From: Gammaproteobacteria bacterium UBA2955
GTDB taxonomy: Bacteria; Pseudomonadota; Gammaproteobacteria; Pseudomonadales; Azotimanducaceae
DNA length: 17,087 nucleotides
NCBI GenBank assembly: GCA_002348825.1
Contig: DEBN01000162.1
Location: 1 to 17,087, forward strand
Direction: 5' to 3'
Part shown: positions 14,918 to 17,087 of the stretch, piece by piece
Layout: each line of letters begins with the position of its first letter
Numbering within the stretch: position 1 is the first letter of the stretch
Notes under the pieces: generated by a model
Databases searched by the model: none
Told to the model about the DNA's origin: nothing
Seen by the model: only the letters and a program-made list of their open reading frames with translations
Program-made: the position numbers and the translations under genes

Positions 14918-15841
14918 GTGGTTACAGCAGTACTCAGCACAGATCTAAATCTGCCCAACAAACGTTCGGGTAAAGTGCGCGACCTATATGATGTCGAATT
15001 GACGTCGGGCGAGGGTGCGCTTCTCATTATTGCCACAGATCGGATCAGCGCGTTTGATGTTGTCATGGGTAACGGCCTGCCAGGTAAGGGCGTGGTGTTG
15101 ACGCAGATTTCTAAGTTCTGGTTTGACCATTTTGCCAGCACGGTACCGCATCACTTAATCAGTACTGATGTAGCGGATGTGCCTGGCCTAACGACTGCTG
15201 AACAGGAGCAGTTGCGTGGCCGCATTATGTTGTGTCGCCGCACCGAAGTTGTGCCCATCGAGTGTATCGCTCGAGGCTATATCACAGGCAGTGGATGGAA
15301 GGATTACCAACGGTCTGGATCTGTCTGCGGCATCGCTTTGCCGCAGGGTCTGCGAAACAGCGACCGGCTGGAAGAGCCATTATTTACGCCGTCCACTAAG
15401 GCCACCGACGGTCATGACGAAAACATTAGTTTTGACGAAGGTGCTGAAGTGGTCGGTGCCGAGCTCATGGAGTGGTTACAGGACAAAACGTTGTCGCTGT
15501 ACTCCGCCGCTCGCGACTTTGCGGCAGAGCGCGGCATTATCCTTGCGGACACGAAGTTCGAGTTTGGCCAGATCGATGGCCAGGCGGAGCCGCTTTTGAT
15601 CGATGAAATTTTTACTCCGGACAGTTCACGCTTTTGGCCCGCAGATGACTGGGAACCCGGCCGCGAGCAGAACAGTTTTGATAAACAGATTGTGCGTAAT
15701 TATCTCGAAACCGTCGTAAGCGCAGGTGACTGGGACAAGACCCCTCCTGGGCCAGAGCTGCCCGAGGAAGTAGTCGAACAAAGTATTGCCCGTTATCTGG
15801 AAGCGTATAACCGGTTAACCGGCGAACAGTTGACCCTGTAA
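14918..15841 (+). CDS. purC: SAICAR synthetase (phosphoribosylaminoimidazole-succinocarboxamide synthase), long form
   Basis: Cytoplasmic purine-biosynthesis enzyme that condenses CAIR with aspartate, using ATP, to give SAICAR. The 307-residue length fits the long form (as in yeast Ade1) rather than the roughly 237-residue E. coli form. Signature segments are RSGKVRDLYDV (16-26), the TDRISAFDVVM nucleotide site, CIARGYITGSGWKDY, STKATDGHDENIS, LADTKFEFG and LIDEIFTPDSSRFW, all intact. The start is GTG 14918 with a strong AAGGAG (14907-14912) five bases before it. An 8-bp inverted repeat has the stop codon as its loop. A biotin carboxylase gene follows after 26 bp. Confidence 0.97.
   Translation: MVTAVLSTDLNLPNKRSGKVRDLYDVELTSGEGALLIIATDRISAFDVVMGNGLPGKGVVLTQISKFWFDHFASTVPHHLISTDVADVPGLTTAEQEQLRGRIMLCRRTEVVPIECIARGYITGSGWKDYQRSGSVCGIALPQGLRNSDRLEEPLFTPSTKATDGHDENISFDEGAEVVGAELMEWLQDKTLSLYSAARDFAAERGIILADTKFEFGQIDGQAEPLLIDEIFTPDSSRFWPADDWEPGREQNSFDKQIVRNYLETVVSAGDWDKTPPGPELPEEVVEQSIARYLEAYNRLTGEQLTL
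15811..15822. repeat. 12-bp perfect palindrome near the purC 3' end
   Basis: CCGGTTAACCGG is a perfect palindrome within the codons for NRLTGE. It lies 8 bp before the hairpin over the stop codon. It may be incidental. Confidence 0.5.
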
Positions 15842-15849
15842 CAGGGTCA
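15831..15849 (+). repeat. Inverted repeat whose loop is the purC stop codon
   Basis: TGACCCTG (15831-15838), TAA, then CAGGGTCA (15842-15849) forms a perfect 8-bp stem with the stop codon as a 3-nt loop. No T-run follows, so it is not a standard intrinsic terminator. It could be an mRNA-stabilising or attenuating hairpin between purC and the next gene. Confidence 0.6.
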
Positions 15850-15867
15850 GACACATCGAGGCGTAGG

Positions 15868-17087
15868 ATGCTCAGCAAAGTATTGGTCGCGAATCGCGGG
15901 GCCATTGCTCGACGGATTATTCGTGCCTGTCAGACGCTCAACATCGCCAGCGTGGCTGTGTATTCCGAAGCAGACAGCGAAGCACCATACCTGTCGGAGG
16001 CCACCGAAGCATGGCCTTTGCGCGGTAATACTGCAGCAGAATCCTACCTAGACCAGCAGCAACTATTGGCGGCAGCAGCAGCGGCGGGGGCAGATGCGGT
16101 ACACCCGGGCTACGGTTTTCTCGCAGAAAATGCTGGCTTTGCGACGGCGGTAATTGGTCAAGGTATGACATTTATTGGGCCTGAGCCGCGTTGGATCGAA
16201 CAAATGGGCGACAAGGTCAATGGCCGGCGCATGCTCGGGGATGCCGGTATGCCCGTATTCGCCGGCAGCGGCTTGATTGAGGATATGGCCGCCGCCGAGG
16301 CCTTTGTTGCCGAGGTCGGGTTGCCGGTGGTTGTCAAACCCTCTGGGGGTGGCGGTGGTATTGGTATGCATGTGGTACAGACTCGGCAAGAACTGTCCGG
16401 CGCGATTAGTGCAGCGGTAGAGACCGCCCAGCGCGCGTTCGCATCCGCAGGGGTTTTTCTAGAGCGCTGGATTGACAGGCCGCGCCACGTCGAGTTCCAG
16501 ATCTTGGCCGATTTGCACGGCAACGCCATGCACCTATACGAGCGCGATTGCTCGGTGCAGCGACGGCACCAAAAGCTGATAGAAGAAAGCCCAGCGCCCG
16601 GGTATGAGCGGGAGCCCATGGAGCAACGCGCTGAGGAGCTCAGCAGCATATGTCGGCGCCTTGGGTATAACAATTTGGGGACCGTAGAGACCTTGTTTAC
16701 GCCGGATGGTGAGGTTGGGTTTTTAGAGATGAATACCCGCATCCAGGTTGAGCATGGGGTTACTGAAGAAGTCACCGGTGTTGATTTGGTTGCTGCGCAG
16801 ATCACTTTAGCTGCTGGTGGTCACTTGCCTGCTCAAGCGCCACTGCAGGGTTTCGCTATGGAAGCGAGGTTGTATGCTGAAGACGCGCAAACGTTGTTTC
16901 CGTCAACCGGTAAGCTGGTGGTCTTTCGTCCACCGAAATTGCATGGGGTGCGAATCGAGACGGGCTATCGGGAGGGGCAGGTGGTGTCGCCTTACTACGA
17001 CCCGTTATTGGCCAAGATCATCGCTCGCGGTACCACACGGGAACAGGCAATTGGACGATTGGTCGTAGCGTTGCGCGCATTCACTGT
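15868..17087 (+). CDS. Biotin carboxylase domain of an acyl-CoA carboxylase, 3' end outside window
   Basis: ATP-grasp enzyme that carboxylates biotin on a carrier; 406 codons are present and the frame runs open through the right edge. It starts MLSKVLVANRGAIARRI, the normal biotin carboxylase opening (ATG 15868, GAGG at 15858-15861). Motifs include HPGYGFLAEN, the Gly-rich ATP loop KPSGGGGGIGM (Lys157 to Met167), ERDCSVQRRHQKLIEESP (Lys236 corresponds to E. coli Lys238), and EMNTRIQVEH with Asn289, Arg291 and Glu295 matching the E. coli catalytic set. Two positions differ from the common acetyl-CoA type: Ile165 replaces the usual Arg/Lys, and EHGVTE replaces EHPVTE. This suggests a multi-domain acyl-CoA (propionyl-, methylcrotonyl- or similar) or pyruvate carboxylase relative. 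The missing end would show whether a biotin carrier domain follows. Confidence 0.93.
   Translation, partial: MLSKVLVANRGAIARRIIRACQTLNIASVAVYSEADSEAPYLSEATEAWPLRGNTAAESYLDQQQLLAAAAAAGADAVHPGYGFLAENAGFATAVIGQGMTFIGPEPRWIEQMGDKVNGRRMLGDAGMPVFAGSGLIEDMAAAEAFVAEVGLPVVVKPSGGGGGIGMHVVQTRQELSGAISAAVETAQRAFASAGVFLERWIDRPRHVEFQILADLHGNAMHLYERDCSVQRRHQKLIEESPAPGYEREPMEQRAEELSSICRRLGYNNLGTVETLFTPDGEVGFLEMNTRIQVEHGVTEEVTGVDLVAAQITLAAGGHLPAQAPLQGFAMEARLYAEDAQTLFPSTGKLVVFRPPKLHGVRIETGYREGQVVSPYYDPLLAKIIARGTTREQAIGRLVVALRAFT

Overview
The window looks like chromosomal DNA of a free-living gammaproteobacterium. The main reasons are a complete exonuclease I gene (sbcB, largely restricted to Gammaproteobacteria), GroES and GroEL that keep E. 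coli residue numbering at key positions, a periplasmic COG4324-type aminopeptidase lipoprotein, and moderately GC-rich, fully coding reading frames. The presence of a perfect CIRCE operator argues against Enterobacterales and Pseudomonas. I cannot fix the genus from sequence alone. There are no rRNA or tRNA genes, insertion sequences, CRISPR arrays or phage genes that I can see. Apart from one decayed gene it is ordinary core and accessory metabolism.

Left part (1-2715): the first 348 bases are not empty. Frame 1 reads as the C-terminal part of a PaiB/FMN_bind_2-type protein interrupted by two in-frame stop codons, so it is a pseudogene that runs off the left edge. After a short spacer comes the groES-groEL operon. 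Its promoter can be read both as sigma-32 type and as sigma-70 type, and it is followed by a perfect CIRCE operator (HrcA site) and a hairpin-bearing leader. The operon ends in a strong GNRA-loop terminator.

Middle part (2716-7342): a roughly 440-base stretch without a recognisable gene precedes a membrane-anchored coiled-coil protein of unknown function. That gene converges on a PlsC/YihG-type acyltransferase. A divergent lipoprotein aminopeptidase follows, and its 3' end overlaps by 90 bp the end of a convergent DASS/SLC13-type transporter gene.

Right-hand plus-strand run (7362-17087): sbcB, an ABC ATPase and a fused substrate-binding/permease protein of the betaine/choline (OpuC/OsmF/EgtU-like) family form a tight cluster. 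Two Nudix hydrolases follow with an ATGA overlap. Next comes a pair made of a Cys/Met-metabolism PLP enzyme and an NAD-type short-chain dehydrogenase. Last come purC (long form) and a biotin carboxylase cut off by the right edge. Six or seven of the sixteen genes appear to start with GTG. The functional links between neighbours in this run (DNA repair exonuclease with osmolyte uptake, purine synthesis with acyl-CoA carboxylase) are positional only; the sequence does not show that they work together.
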